From Phycisphaeraceae bacterium (GTDB lineage Bacteria > Planctomycetota > Phycisphaerae > Phycisphaerales > UBA1924): 64,000 nt of DNA. Made by a program: the position numbers and the translations under genes. The first letter of the stretch is position 1. Each line of letters starts with the position of its first letter. Below the pieces are notes generated by a model. The model had not been told where the DNA came from. It made no database searches and was given only the letters and a program-made list of their open reading frames with translations. Positions 17,220 to 26,957 of this stretch are shown one piece after another. The stretch covers positions 165,665 through 229,664 of the forward strand of contig JAHBXE010000003.1 of NCBI GenBank assembly GCA_019636625.1, written 5' to 3'.

Positions 17220-18026
17220 GTGCGAAGCCGTCGCCCCGCCTACTTCGTGTTCCCCAGCCAGGTTCGGCGGCTCATCATCGGCGGCGCCATCGCCCTCGTC
17301 TTCGCCGCGTGCGTCAGTGTCATCATCACCCTCGCCCTCATCCGCTCCTCCCCCCGCTGGTGGCGGACGATTCTCCGCGAGGACCCCGCCACCGTCGAGC
17401 TTGCCCGTCGCGTCGAGCACGACCTGATCCGGTACATCAACGACAACCGTCCCGCGCCCCCCGCCGCGCCGGGTGAGGCCTGGACCAGCCGCCCCTGGAA
17501 AGTCACGCTCACACCCGAGGCCGCCAACGCCTGGCTCAACGTCCGGCTCCCGCTCTGGCTCGCCAACCAGCGCAACGAGTTCCACTGGCCCCGCAACCTC
17601 TCCGACCTCCAGGTCGAGTTCGGCGACGGTGAAATCATCGTCGGCGCCCGTGTCCGCTCCGGCGATCGCTTCCAGGTCGTCACCACCACGCTCCGCCCGC
17701 GCATCGAGTCCGGCGGCACCGTGTGGATCCCCGCCCGCTGGGTCAACCTCGGCCGCCTGGCCCTGCCCGCATCCTGGATCCTCGACCGCGCCCGGACCGG
17801 CGCCGCGGACTACATCCCCCCCGCGCTCCGCAACCTCGAGCAGACCCAGCGCCTCTTCCGCGCCTTCGAGGGAAGCGAAGCCATCACCGACCGCTCCATC
17901 TTTAGTTGGGAGGGCAACCACATCCGCATCCTGTCCGTCACGCCCCGCCCGGGCGCGATCGACGTCACCTGCCAGACCATCCGCCCCAACGAGCCCGGCC
18001 GCATCACGGGCGCGGGCGGCCAGTGA
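17220..18026 (+). CDS. Membrane-anchored protein of unknown function
   Basis: The 268-residue protein has one N-terminal membrane helix (about residues 18-42) and a large extracytoplasmic domain with alternating strands and amphipathic helices. No known motif or catalytic residues were recognised. The start is a GTG at 17220 just upstream of the helix. It converges with the next unknown membrane protein, and both are near ribosomal protein genes. Function unknown. Confidence 0.7.
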   Translation: MRSRRPAYFVFPSQVRRLIIGGAIALVFAACVSVIITLALIRSSPRWWRTILREDPATVELARRVEHDLIRYINDNRPAPPAAPGEAWTSRPWKVTLTPEAANAWLNVRLPLWLANQRNEFHWPRNLSDLQVEFGDGEIIVGARVRSGDRFQVVTTTLRPRIESGGTVWIPARWVNLGRLALPASWILDRARTGAADYIPPALRNLEQTQRLFRAFEGSEAITDRSIFSWEGNHIRILSVTPRPGAIDVTCQTIRPNEPGRITGAGGQ

Positions 18027-18133
18027 TCGGAATGCACGCCGGGTGACACACGCTTCCACCGCGGCCAAAGGCCGGCCGATCCCGCTCTCGATTCACGCGC
18101 TTTCGTGTGTCGCGAGTCCGCGTCGGAGCCTTC

Positions 18134-18937
18134 CTACCGCCCGCCCCCGCCCACATCCTCCCCGCGGAACCGCCGCACCATGTCCCGCATCATCTGCTGC
18201 CCGCGTGTCCGCTGCGAAATGCTCGCGTGCGAGCCCACGTTCTCGTTCATGAACGTGAACATCCGGCCCAGCGCCTGCGCCGGCGGTTGACGCTCACCGG
18301 ACCGCAGCCGCTCCTCGTCCCTCTTCGCCTGCTCCCGCACCTGCGCCAGCCGTTCCGCGTCCGACCTCGTGCTGGGGCGGCCGCTGATGGCCTCGCCCAT
18401 CCGCGTGAACTCCAGGAACGCGTGATCGAGAAACGCCCCGCGGTCCTCCGGCTTCACCTTCGCGTAGTCCTTTGCGTACTTGTCCCATACGTCGATCATC
18501 AGGCGCGACGCGTTCTCCTCGATCTGCTTGCGGGCCGAACCCGCGATCCCCGCCGCGAACGCCGCCATCAGCGCCGAATCCCCCGCCGACATCCCCTGCA
18601 AACGCTCCACCAGTTGCCCCATCAGCTCCAGCCGCTTCTCCACCGGCAGGCGGTTGAACTCGTCCGTCAGCAGCGTGTAGTTGAACACCTTGTCCAGGCG
18701 CGCCTTGCGGTAATCCGGCTGCGGCACGGGCCGGAACACGAAGTACGCCGCCGCCGCCAGCGCCAGCACAACCACCGGCCCGCCGATCTTCAGCCGCTTC
18801 ACCGTCCGCGCCTTGCGGTCGGGCGTCCCCGCCAGGCGGTACACGATCCCCGCCCACACCTCGCGCACGTCCGGGCTGCGCCACCGCCGCCGGTTGATCC
18901 TCGAAATGGTCTGGAGTATTTCGTTGCTCGAGTTCAT
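18134..18937 (-). CDS. Single-pass membrane protein of unknown function
   Basis: The 267-residue protein has a basic cytoplasmic N-terminus, one membrane helix (about residues 50-68, VVVLALAAAAYFVF) and a helical extracytoplasmic region of about 190 residues rich in charged residues. No recognised domain. The ATG at 18937 lies 3 bp after the pseudopilin stop codon at 18941, so the two are likely co-transcribed. A role in a pilus-like or secretion apparatus is possible only by proximity. Confidence 0.7.
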   Translation of the reverse strand: MNSSNEILQTISRINRRRWRSPDVREVWAGIVYRLAGTPDRKARTVKRLKIGGPVVVLALAAAAYFVFRPVPQPDYRKARLDKVFNYTLLTDEFNRLPVEKRLELMGQLVERLQGMSAGDSALMAAFAAGIAGSARKQIEENASRLMIDVWDKYAKDYAKVKPEDRGAFLDHAFLEFTRMGEAISGRPSTRSDAERLAQVREQAKRDEERLRSGERQPPAQALGRMFTFMNENVGSHASISQRTRGQQMMRDMVRRFRGEDVGGGGR

Positions 18938-18940
18938 GCT

Positions 18941-19633
18941 TCACCCGCCGTACCGACGCGCATCGAAGATCAACTGCCCGATCTCCGCTTCACCGATGTC
19001 CCGCGACCAGTCCGCCTGGAACCCCGGAAAGAACACCGAGTTCTTCGCCGGGCCCGTCTTCCGCAGCTTGTGCCACTGGCCAAAGTCGCTCAGGATCGGC
19101 AGCGGCTTCTTCTCCGAGTTCTTCTCGAACGACTTGGTCACGCCCACCTGCGGGTTCCGCACCGCCAGCAACTCCGACGCCAGCATCATCACCCCTGGGA
19201 AGTACTCGTAGCTGATCCCCTCCGTCCGCCACGCCGGCTCCCATTCCACATCCCCCGACTCCGACACCCGGTCCGATGGGCACTTGAACACGTCCGCCGT
19301 GATGTACTTCGAGTTTGGATCGTTCGGATCCTCCGGGCGCGGCTTCTCCACATCCAGGTACACCGGCAGCAACTCCAGCAGCGAGGGGTCGTTGCTCCCG
19401 CTCGGCTGCGAGTGCAGCGGCCGCACACGCGGGAACAACCCCTTCGAGTCGTTCATGTACAGCGCAAAGCCCTGCCCGATGCTCCGCAGGTTCGCCGCGC
19501 ACTTCGTCCGCCGGGCCGAGTCCCGCGCCTGACCCAGCGCGGGAAACGTGATCCCGATTAGCAGGGCGATGATGCTGATCACCACCAGCAACTCGATGAG
19601 CGTGAACCCGCGACGATCGTGTGATGCGTTCAT
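18941..19633 (-). CDS. Type IV pilin-like/pseudopilin protein
   Basis: The N-terminus shows the prepilin cleavage and methylation motif [19 protein letters not shown], typical of type II secretion pseudopilins and of the many pilin-like proteins of planctomycetes. The protein is about 230 residues, with [31 protein letters not shown] after the helix, as in the planctomycete prepilin-type family. The ATG at 19633 is used; a TTG eight codons upstream is less likely. It would be processed by a prepilin peptidase and assembled in the envelope. It precedes the unknown membrane protein by 3 bp. Confidence 0.88.
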   Translation of the reverse strand: MNASHDRRGFTLIELLVVISIIALLIGITFPALGQARDSARRTKCAANLRSIGQGFALYMNDSKGLFPRVRPLHSQPSGSNDPSLLELLPVYLDVEKPRPEDPNDPNSKYITADVFKCPSDRVSESGDVEWEPAWRTEGISYEYFPGVMMLASELLAVRNPQVGVTKSFEKNSEKKPLPILSDFGQWHKLRKTGPAKNSVFFPGFQADWSRDIGEAEIGQLIFDARRYGG

Positions 19634-19672
19634 GGCAAACGCGGCGCCGACCGTCAAGCCGGCGCCACGGTC

Positions 19673-20236
19673 TTATATCGGCAACGCCAGGCCCTTCCCG
19701 GTCGCCTGGTCCACAATCCTTTGCGCCGTCGGCGTCTGAATCGACCGCAGCGTGTTCGCGCTCCGTTTCACGCCCTCCCGCAGCCCTTCATCCTCCTCCA
19801 TCGCCTTCTCGAAGCTCCTCGCCACCGACGCCAGCCCCCGCTTCACCTGCACCAACCTCGCCACCGCCGCGGCCAGCGCCGCCCCCAGCACGTACGGCGA
19901 CCGCAGCGGCTCCGGCAGCAGCGGCGCCGTCACCGACACCACCGGGTCCGACGGCGCCTTCGCCTCTTCGATCACACGCTCCAGGCCCAGGATCGCCGCC
20001 CCAAGCGCCGACTCCTTCGCCCGCATCGCTTCCATCGCCGCCTGCGCCTCCACGCGCAGCGGATCCCCCGGCGAGAGCGCGGCCACCCGCGCCTCCCACA
20101 GCGCCCCCTCCTCCCGCGCCACCTCCCGAAGTTTGACCGCCTCCGCCTTCATCGACTCCACCTTCGCCAAGTCCACACACCCCGATGCAAACAACACCGC
20201 ACACGCCACCACAGCCAACCAGACAAAAGCCCGCAT
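19673..20236 (-). CDS. Lipoprotein with central helix region and second hydrophobic segment
   Basis: The 187-residue protein has a signal peptide with lipobox LFASGC, so it should be lipidated. A long charged helical region (about residues 25-95) follows, then a short hydrophobic segment (VLGAALAAAVARLV) and a charged C-terminus (FEKAMEEDEGLREGVKRS). The layout recalls phage spanins or holin-associated proteins, but no family was recognised. The leader TTGAAAGGGGG just before the start codon is shared exactly with the capsid protein gene at 35601, a weak hint of joint control. Otherwise an uncharacterised envelope lipoprotein. Confidence 0.7.
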   Translation of the reverse strand: MRAFVWLAVVACAVLFASGCVDLAKVESMKAEAVKLREVAREEGALWEARVAALSPGDPLRVEAQAAMEAMRAKESALGAAILGLERVIEEAKAPSDPVVSVTAPLLPEPLRSPYVLGAALAAAVARLVQVKRGLASVARSFEKAMEEDEGLREGVKRSANTLRSIQTPTAQRIVDQATGKGLALPI

Positions 20237-20408
20237 ACACCGCCCCCTTTCAATACCGGAACCTGCCGGCACAGGGGGGGCCTGCTGTCATACGCCCCAG
20301 TCTGCCATTTGTTACGCCCCTGTCCAGCCCAAACACGCCACGACCGCGTTTCTGCGGACGCAACAGCGCCCTCGACCCCGACCAACCTCTCCGCCCCGGA
20401 CCGACCGA

Positions 20409-20551
20409 CCCCAAGCCCCCGAACGACGAACCTCAGGTCCACGAATGACAGACCCCAAGTCCCGGAACAAGCGACCTCAAGCCCTGAACGACAGACTTCA
20501 AGCCTCCGATTGACGGACGTCAAGTCCCGGAACGAGCGACCTCAAGTCTTT
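20409..20551. repeat. Imperfect 22-bp tandem repeat, about 6.5 copies
   Basis: Units begin at 20409, 20431, 20453, 20475, 20496, 20518 and 20540, with spacing 22, 22, 22, 21, 22 and 22 bp. Each starts close to CCTCAAGTCCCGGAACG. Copies differ at several positions, so the array is old or selected for a pattern. The 22-bp period is about two DNA turns. There are no spacers, so it is not a CRISPR. Confidence 0.85.
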
Positions 20552-20554
20552 GTG

Positions 20555-20895
20555 CAGCCCGAAGGGCTCGACCGTTTGTAGCCGGGGGTCGCCGCGAAGC
20601 GGCACCCCCGGTCAACCCACCACAAGAACCTCGCAGCCTGAAAGGCTGCCACTCCGTCCCCGCCCACCACCACCACCCTCAACCCACGAACCACACCTCT
20701 CCTACACCGTTCACATTCATCTCCATCGACTTTCGCGCCCTCTTCCCCCGCCTCTCCCCAGCCCGAAGGGCTCGACCGTTCGTAGCCGGGGGTCGCCGCG
20801 AAGCGGCACCCCCGGTCAACCCGTCACACAATCCCGCAGCCTGAAAGGCTGCCACTCCCTCCCCGCCCACCAACACCACCCTCAACCCACGAACC
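20555..20895. repeat. Two direct copies of a 138-bp hairpin-bearing repeat
   Basis: Copies at 20555-20692 and 20759-20895 share almost all positions. Each contains CAGCCCGAAGGGCTCG, a perfect hairpin around GGGGGTCGCCGCGAAGCGGC and its complement, then CAGCCTGAAAGGCTG. The palindromic cores make this REP/BIME-like. Confidence 0.85.
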
Positions 20896-20900
20896 CCCCC

Positions 20901-21000
20901 TCGCAGCCCTTCAGGCTGCTCCCCCTGGACCCCTTCTCTCACGGGGGTGCCGCTTCGCGGCGACCCCCGCCTATTCACTGCCCAGCCCTTCGGGCTGCGT
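20901..21000. repeat. Inverted partial copy of the 138-bp repeat
   Basis: The segment carries GCAGCCCTTCAGGCTGC, GGGTGCCGCTTCGCGGCGACC and CAGCCCTTCGGGCTGC, the same hairpin cores as the direct copies but in the opposite order and orientation. Confidence 0.7.
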
Positions 21001-21071
21001 CATCTCCATGGCCGCCTCTTGCAACACATTCGTGGACACCCGGCGCTGCCGCTCTCTTCCCCACTCACCCG

Positions 21072-21917
21072 CTACCCCCCCACCAACACCTTCGCCATCT
21101 CCGCGTTGAGCGCGTGCCCCGCCTTGTGCGCCACGATCTCCCCCGCGATCGGCCGGCCCACCAGCGCCAGGTCCCCGATCAGGTCCAGCACCTTGTGCCG
21201 CGCCGGTTCGTTCTCAAACCGATACGCGTTCTCGATCGGACCGTGCTCCCCGATCACCAGCATGTCCCGCGGCGACAAGTGGCCGAACAGCCCCGCCCTC
21301 TTCATCGCCTCCGCCTCCGCCAACGTGCAGAACGTCCGCGCCGGCGCCACCTCCCGCCGATACTCATCGCGCGCCGCGTCAAAGCCCGCCGACTGCACCC
21401 CCAGCGCCGACCCCGCCCCGTAATCCATCTCGTACCTATACACGCTCCCCGCCGCCGGGCGGGCCGAAATCCACGCCCCGCCCTCGCCCCGCACCGTCAC
21501 CTCCCGCTCCACCCGCAGCGGCTCCACCATCGCCCCGGTGTACCTCAACCCCGCCCCCCACAGCGCCTCGGCAAACGGCCCCGCCGACCCATCCATGATC
21601 GGCGCCTCCGCCCCGTCCAGCTCCACCACGATGTCCGTGATCCCCAGCCCCGCCAGCGCCGACATGATGTGCTCCACCGTCACGCACACCGCCCCGCCGA
21701 AACGCAACGTTGTGTTCCGGCCCGGCACACCCGCCGGCGCCGGCCCCAGCGAGGCAACCGTCGCAGGAATATCCGGCGAACCCGGCAGGTCCACCCGCCG
21801 GAACACCACACCGCCCGTCCCCGCCGGCACGAACCTCACCGTCGACGCCTTCCCCGTGAACAGCCCGACCCCCGAAACCGTCGCCGGCCCGATGATCGTC
21901 CGCCGCGGCAGGCTCAT
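21072..21917 (-). CDS. lpxC: UDP-3-O-acyl-N-acetylglucosamine deacetylase
   Basis: LpxC is the zinc enzyme that commits lipid A synthesis by deacetylating UDP-3-O-acyl-GlcNAc. The 281-residue protein has the family motifs: [13 protein letters not shown] and [12 protein letters not shown] (zinc histidines and aspartate), [15 protein letters not shown] and HKAGHALN. The ATG at 21917 overlaps the lpxD stop codon as ATGA. Last in the bamA-ompH-lpxD-lpxC group. Confidence 0.95.
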   Translation of the reverse strand: MSLPRRTIIGPATVSGVGLFTGKASTVRFVPAGTGGVVFRRVDLPGSPDIPATVASLGPAPAGVPGRNTTLRFGGAVCVTVEHIMSALAGLGITDIVVELDGAEAPIMDGSAGPFAEALWGAGLRYTGAMVEPLRVEREVTVRGEGGAWISARPAAGSVYRYEMDYGAGSALGVQSAGFDAARDEYRREVAPARTFCTLAEAEAMKRAGLFGHLSPRDMLVIGEHGPIENAYRFENEPARHKVLDLIGDLALVGRPIAGEIVAHKAGHALNAEMAKVLVGG

Positions 21918-22972
21918 GACCCCGGCACTTCGGCCTTGAGCTGCCGCCGAAGCTCCCGGATGTGCTTCGCCAGGTCGCGGAACATCGCGTAGTTCTGCGC
22001 CGCATCGCGGATCGGCATCGCCGGCGAACCCAGCCACGATTCCCCCGCCGGGATGTCGTTCATCACCCCGCTGCTCGCCCCGATCTTCGCTCCCGCCCCG
22101 ATCGTCAGGTTGTCCGCCACGCCCACGCCCCCCGCCAGGATCACCCCATCCCCCACCGTCACCGACCCCGACAGCCCGCACTGGCCGCAGATCAGGCAAT
22201 GCCGCCCGACCCGGCAGTTGTGCCCGATCTGCACGAGGTTGTCGATCTTCGTCCCATCACCCACACTCGTGGAGCCGAACTTCGCCCGGTCGATGCACGT
22301 GTTCGCCCCGATCTCCACCTGCCGCCCGATCACCACGTTCCCGATGTGCGGGATCTTCACGATCCCGTCCTTCCCGGGGATGTAGCCAAACCCGTCCGCG
22401 CCGATCTTCACCCCCGGCTGCAGGATGCACGATTCCCCCACGATGCACCGATCCCCCACCACCACACCCGGGTGCAGCACGCTCCCAGCCCCCACCTTCG
22501 CCCGTGCCCCGATCGTCACCGACGCCACCAGCACCGCCCCGGCCCCGACCTCCGCCCCCGGCCCCACCACGCACAGCGGCCCCACCGTCGCCGCCCTGTC
22601 CACCTTCGCCGCCGCATCGACGAACGCCGTCGCGTGCACACCCGGCGCCGGGCGCGCCGCCCCCGGCGCGAGCGCCGACAGCACCGCCACCACCGCCGCG
22701 TCCGCGCTCTCGACCACGATCACCGCGCGCTTCGACCCGTCAAACGCCGGCACCTCCACGCCCCGCGTCACCAGCGCCGCCGTCGCCCGGCTCTCCCCCC
22801 ACTTCCCCGCAAACGCCGGCTCCCGGATGAACGTCACCATCCCCGGCCCGGCGCACTCGATCGCCTCGATCCCCGTGATCGCCAGGTCCGGCGAGCCCGA
22901 AAGCTCACCCCCCACCAGCGCGGCCAGCCGCCCCGTCGTCAACACCACCGAAGATGGACCAGGCTCCGCCAC
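21914..22972 (-). CDS. lpxD: UDP-3-O-(3-hydroxyacyl)glucosamine N-acyltransferase
   Basis: LpxD adds the second acyl chain in lipid A synthesis. The 352-residue protein has the N-terminal uridine-binding domain (about 1-100) and a left-handed beta-helix of hexapeptide repeats (about 105-320, such as [20 protein letters not shown]). The catalytic His is probably in [14 protein letters not shown]. The start is a GTG at 22972, 3 bp after ompH; its stop overlaps lpxC. Confidence 0.95.
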   Translation of the reverse strand: MAEPGPSSVVLTTGRLAALVGGELSGSPDLAITGIEAIECAGPGMVTFIREPAFAGKWGESRATAALVTRGVEVPAFDGSKRAVIVVESADAAVVAVLSALAPGAARPAPGVHATAFVDAAAKVDRAATVGPLCVVGPGAEVGAGAVLVASVTIGARAKVGAGSVLHPGVVVGDRCIVGESCILQPGVKIGADGFGYIPGKDGIVKIPHIGNVVIGRQVEIGANTCIDRAKFGSTSVGDGTKIDNLVQIGHNCRVGRHCLICGQCGLSGSVTVGDGVILAGGVGVADNLTIGAGAKIGASSGVMNDIPAGESWLGSPAMPIRDAAQNYAMFRDLAKHIRELRRQLKAEVPGS

Positions 22973-22975
22973 GGC

Positions 22976-23641
22976 TTACCGCTTGACGCCCGCCTTGAAC
23001 TCGTTGTTCATCAGCGCCAGCAGCGCCGGCGTCACATCCGTCTTCTTGTCATCCGCCACCAGGATCGTCCGCTGCTGGATCACCGACTCGACCTCCGACA
23101 CCGTCAACCGCCGCCCTTCCTTCCCGCTCACCCGCTCCGGCGGCATCACGCTCCGGTCGTCGATCAGGATGATGTCCCACCCATCCTTCGCCGCCAGACG
23201 CTGCGCCGACTCCTCCGCCTTCTTGAACACCCGCCGAAGCAGGTCCCCCGCCTGAACCTCCAGCGAACGCGTCGTCGCCGTCGCCCTCGCCTCCCCCAGC
23301 CCCTGCAACTCCGCGATCTTCACCTGCAAGTCCAGCCGCGGCCCCATCGGCCCATCCTTCGGCAGCAACTCAAAGTCATCCTGAACCTTCTTCAGCTGCG
23401 CCTCGATCTGCTTGAGGCCCTCCTGCCCCTGCTTCTTCTTCTCCTCGATGAGCGCCATCCCCTCCTTGAACTCCGTCAACCCCGCCAGCAGCGTCTTCAG
23501 GTTCACCACCCCCACCGCTGTCGCCGGCGCCATCACCGGGGCCGGCGCCGGCCGCAGCGACCCGCTCGCCACCACCGCCGTTCCGCACAGCGCCACCACC
23601 ACCAACGCCCGCGACCACATCCCGCCTTGCGTGAGCTTCAT
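22976..23641 (-). CDS. ompH: OmpH/Skp-family periplasmic chaperone
   Basis: Skp-like chaperones hold unfolded outer-membrane proteins for delivery to the BAM complex. The 221-residue protein has a signal peptide, the strand GVVNLKTLL typical of the OmpH core, a long coiled coil (about residues 55-150) and the returning strand WDIILIDDRSVM. The ATG at 23641 lies six bases after AGGAG, better placed than the ATG at 23647. It lies between bamA and lpxD, as in many Gram-negative genomes. Confidence 0.9.
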   Translation of the reverse strand: MKLTQGGMWSRALVVVALCGTAVVASGSLRPAPAPVMAPATAVGVVNLKTLLAGLTEFKEGMALIEEKKKQGQEGLKQIEAQLKKVQDDFELLPKDGPMGPRLDLQVKIAELQGLGEARATATTRSLEVQAGDLLRRVFKKAEESAQRLAAKDGWDIILIDDRSVMPPERVSGKEGRRLTVSEVESVIQQRTILVADDKKTDVTPALLALMNNEFKAGVKR

Positions 23642-23764
23642 GCCCATCTCCTAGGTTCACCCGGCCCGCTCGACCGGCCGCTAACGGAGTAGTGTACGCA
23701 CTAACTCCGATTCTCGGCTCTCGGTCCGATCCGATCGCCCGTCTCACCTATCCGTTGCATCTTG

Positions 23765-26320
23765 TCAGAACGGCACATCAATCGAGAACGTAAACAGCCG
23801 CTTCCGATCGGTATCCTCTTTCAGGAGCGGGAATCCAAAGTCAAACGCGAGCGGCATCGGGCTCACCTGCGGGATGAACACCCGCATCCCCACGCCCACC
23901 GACACCCGGTACTGGTCCAGGCCGAACGACTCCTGCACCGTCCCCGTGTCGATGAACGCCACCACGCCGATCACATCCTCGTACACCGGCTGGTTTACCT
24001 CCGCCCCGAAGAAGCAGCTGAACGACCCGCCCACCGGGTCGCGCCCGAGCTGCCCCGTGTCCTTCCGGATCCCCACCGGCGACACGCCCCGGTTCGAAAA
24101 CCCGCGGAACGACTGCCCGCCCAGGTACAACCGCTCGAACAGCGGCGCATCCCCCTGCCCCTGCGGGATGTACCCCACCGACGAGTCCAGCTTCAGCACC
24201 GTCTTGTACCCCAGGAAGCTCTCGTGCAGCGTGATGAACGTCTTGTACCCCGCCGCCAGTCGCGTGAACGAGTAATCCCCGCCCAGCGCCCCGAACTGGT
24301 CAACACCCAGACTCGTGTACGACCCCCGGCTCGGCCGCAGCCGGTCGTCCGTCGTGTCCCGCGTCAGCCGCACCCCCACCGACGTCATCAGGTTCTGCCC
24401 CTCCGCCTCGAACAGGTCCACCGTGCTCGACGGCTCCACGTCCGAAATGTCCACCAGCTCCACCCGCGCCCCCACCGACCCCTCCCACACCGTCCCGAAC
24501 CGGCGCCCGATCCCGAACCCCGTCCCCAGCCGCTCCTCGTCGTACACCCGGTACCGCCGCGTGTTCAGGTACACCCGCCCCGTCGCGCTGTAGTCCGAAT
24601 CCAGGAAGTGCGGCTCCGTCAGCGACACCGAGTACCGCTGGCTCAGGTTGCCCGGCAGGATCTCCAGCCGCGCCGTCTGGCCCCCGCCCCGGAACCCCGT
24701 CGCGCTGAACAGCTCCCCGGCCGACCGCGGCGGGTCGAACAGGTCAAAGTTCCGCTGCGTCACCGTGAACTGCCCCACCAGCCCCGCGTCCGAGTCCACC
24801 GCCACGCCGAAGTTGAACTCCCCCGTGTTCGTCTCCGTCACCTCCACCAGCACGTCCCGCACCCCGGGCTCATCCGGCCGCTCCGGCTGGATCGTCGCCC
24901 GAACGCTCCCCCGCTCGAACAGCCGCGAGGCCTCCAGCCGCTTCCGCGACTCCGCCACATCCGCCACGTTCAGCGGTCGCCCGGGCCGAACCAGAATATT
25001 GTGGAGGATCACCTGCTGCCGCGTCTTCTCGTTCCCCAGCACCGTCACCATCCCCGCCACCGCCGGCTTCCCCTCGTTGATCTCCAGGACCAGGTCCACC
25101 TCCGGCCTCTCCGGGTTGAGCACCTCCCGCTCCGTCACGATCACATCCCCCGGGCCCAGGATCACGTTGTCCACGATGTACCCCAGCGTCCCGTACGCCG
25201 CCTTGATCGCCGCCTTGCTCTTGTTCAGCTTGTCCAGGCTGTACACGTCCCCCGCCTTCAGCAGCATCAGCCCCGCCGCCTGCTCGTTCGTGAAGCACCG
25301 CCGCCCCAGCCTCGCCATCTGCTCCGGCGTCAACGACCCGATCTGCCTCACGTCCGGCGCAAACCGCTCCCGGTACTCGGCCACCGCCGACGGCGTGACG
25401 TACCGCACCTTCACCGACCGCAGCGTGTACAGCGGACCCTCATCCACCACAAAGGTGACGATCGCTTCCTTCCCGTTCGGCGCCGGCGTCACCCGCGACG
25501 ACGCCCGCACCTGCAGGTACCCCCGGTCCCGGTAGAACTTCGTCAGCTCCGCCACGTCCGCCTGCACCACCTCATCATCCAGCGGCCCCGACTCGAACAC
25601 CGGAACATACTCCGTCGTCCGAATCGCCGACCGCAGCTCCCGCGCCGTGAACGACACGTTCCCCTCGAACTGCACCCCCATCACCCGCACCCGCTCCCCC
25701 TCGATGATCCGGTACACCAGGATCCCCGACGCCGCCAGCTCCTTCTCATCCACCTCCACCCGAACCGCGTAGTACCCCTTCTCCCGGTACAGGTTCTCGA
25801 TCCCGCGCGCCGCCCGGTCGATCTCGAACCGGTCCACCGCCGTCCCCGAGAGCGCCCCCGCGATCGCCAGCGCCTCCTGGTCCGAAATCACCCGGTTCCC
25901 CACCACCTGCACATCCTCGATGATCGGCTGCTCCCCCAGGACGTAAATCACCACCACCGACCCGTCCGTCTGCAACTGCACCTGCGCCGAAATCGTCTTG
26001 AACCGCCCAAGACCCCCCAGCGTGCTGATGTCCTGCGTCACCGTCTGCCGCCGGAACGGCCGCCCCGGCAGCGTCCGGATCTGGTTCAGCGCCAACTGCG
26101 CGTTCGGACCCGTCAGCGGGCCGGTCTTCCCCCCCTCCTCCGCCCGCAGCAGACGAACCTCTCGAATCGGCCGATCCTCGTAAGGATCCGGCTGGTCCTG
26201 CGCCACCAGCGGCGACACCGCCCGCGCCGGCTCCTGCCCCTTCCCCTCAACCCCCACGCCGCCCACCACGCCGGCCAGCACCACCAGCACCGAGGGTCGC
26301 AGCTTGTTCCGGAACGCCAT
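23765..26320 (-). CDS. bamA: Outer-membrane protein assembly factor BamA
   Basis: BamA inserts beta-barrel proteins in the outer membrane. The protein of about 851 residues has a signal peptide, several POTRA-type repeats over about residues 60-470 (for example EDVQVVGNRVISDQEAL and VMGVQFEGNVSFTARELR) and a C-terminal 16-strand barrel region with FRGFSNRGVSP and a final Phe (SIDVPF). Start choice between 26320 and 26344 is uncertain, as neither has a strong ribosome site. First gene of the bamA-ompH-lpxD-lpxC group; fabZ/lpxA are not in the window. Confidence 0.93.
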   Translation of the reverse strand: MAFRNKLRPSVLVVLAGVVGGVGVEGKGQEPARAVSPLVAQDQPDPYEDRPIREVRLLRAEEGGKTGPLTGPNAQLALNQIRTLPGRPFRRQTVTQDISTLGGLGRFKTISAQVQLQTDGSVVVIYVLGEQPIIEDVQVVGNRVISDQEALAIAGALSGTAVDRFEIDRAARGIENLYREKGYYAVRVEVDEKELAASGILVYRIIEGERVRVMGVQFEGNVSFTARELRSAIRTTEYVPVFESGPLDDEVVQADVAELTKFYRDRGYLQVRASSRVTPAPNGKEAIVTFVVDEGPLYTLRSVKVRYVTPSAVAEYRERFAPDVRQIGSLTPEQMARLGRRCFTNEQAAGLMLLKAGDVYSLDKLNKSKAAIKAAYGTLGYIVDNVILGPGDVIVTEREVLNPERPEVDLVLEINEGKPAVAGMVTVLGNEKTRQQVILHNILVRPGRPLNVADVAESRKRLEASRLFERGSVRATIQPERPDEPGVRDVLVEVTETNTGEFNFGVAVDSDAGLVGQFTVTQRNFDLFDPPRSAGELFSATGFRGGGQTARLEILPGNLSQRYSVSLTEPHFLDSDYSATGRVYLNTRRYRVYDEERLGTGFGIGRRFGTVWEGSVGARVELVDISDVEPSSTVDLFEAEGQNLMTSVGVRLTRDTTDDRLRPSRGSYTSLGVDQFGALGGDYSFTRLAAGYKTFITLHESFLGYKTVLKLDSSVGYIPQGQGDAPLFERLYLGGQSFRGFSNRGVSPVGIRKDTGQLGRDPVGGSFSCFFGAEVNQPVYEDVIGVVAFIDTGTVQESFGLDQYRVSVGVGMRVFIPQVSPMPLAFDFGFPLLKEDTDRKRLFTFSIDVPF

Positions 26321-26544
26321 CACGGGCCGGACGATAGCGGCCATGCGCCCGATTCACAAACGGCTTTCCCGCCCCGGCTTCCCGCGCCAACCTTCCGCAC
26401 ACCCCGCCGGTCGCGCCCGACCTTCCATCACCTCTCGACCATCTTCCCGCGCAAACCCCTTGCAAGTCCGCCCCGACCCCTCTAGGGTGTTCGCCCATCG
26501 TGTGGGTGTGTTCCACGGGGTGTGTTGTTCGGGGAGCGTGTTGC

Positions 26545-26937
26545 ATGCGATCTGTGGCTCGGACGCTTCGCCGCGTGGCGATGGTGGCGCTCGCCGTCGC
26601 CTCGATCGCCGGCGCCGCCGCGCTCACGTGGGTCTTCGTCGCCGGCACACAGGCCGGACGCCTCAGCACCGCCCACCTCGTCGCCTTCCTCGCCCTCGCC
26701 ATCCTCCCCCTCGCCACGCTCGCCGCCCTCATCCTCGACGGCAAAGCCGCACGCGAACAACCCCGCCTCGAAGACAACGGCCTCTTCGAGCGCCCCGCCA
26801 ACATCGAGGTCATCGACGACCCCGCGCCCCGCGGCAAGCCGTCTCACGACAGCACGGACGACGACACCCACCCCCGCCAACTCCACCAACCCCACCACCG
26901 CCGACAGGGCCGAAGAACCGCCGGCCGCAAGGCCTGA
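26545..26937 (+). CDS. Small membrane protein of unknown function
   Basis: The 130-residue protein has two membrane helices (about residues 11-32 and 41-64) and a polar, His/Arg-rich C-terminal tail. The ATG at 26545 follows GGGGAG. It is divergent from bamA. No family recognised. Confidence 0.6.
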   Translation: MRSVARTLRRVAMVALAVASIAGAAALTWVFVAGTQAGRLSTAHLVAFLALAILPLATLAALILDGKAAREQPRLEDNGLFERPANIEVIDDPAPRGKPSHDSTDDDTHPRQLHQPHHRRQGRRTAGRKA

Positions 26938-26957
26938 GCGAACGCGCCGCCTCCCGC

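Larger units (their letters stand above)
20237..21071. other. Repeat-rich non-coding block
   Basis: No gene is supported. It holds a 22-bp tandem repeat array (20409-20551), two direct copies of a 138-bp unit (20555-20692, 20759-20895) and a partial inverted copy (about 20901-21000), each with short GC-rich hairpins. Open frames here are made of repeat sequence and lack codon bias. Confidence 0.75.

Noticed and set aside
20149..20523. Small minus-strand frame in the repeat block
   Set aside because: It is made largely of the 22-bp repeat and lacks codon bias and a ribosome site.
20409..20551. Possible CRISPR array
   Set aside because: Units are contiguous with no unique spacers, they differ from each other, and no cas gene is nearby.
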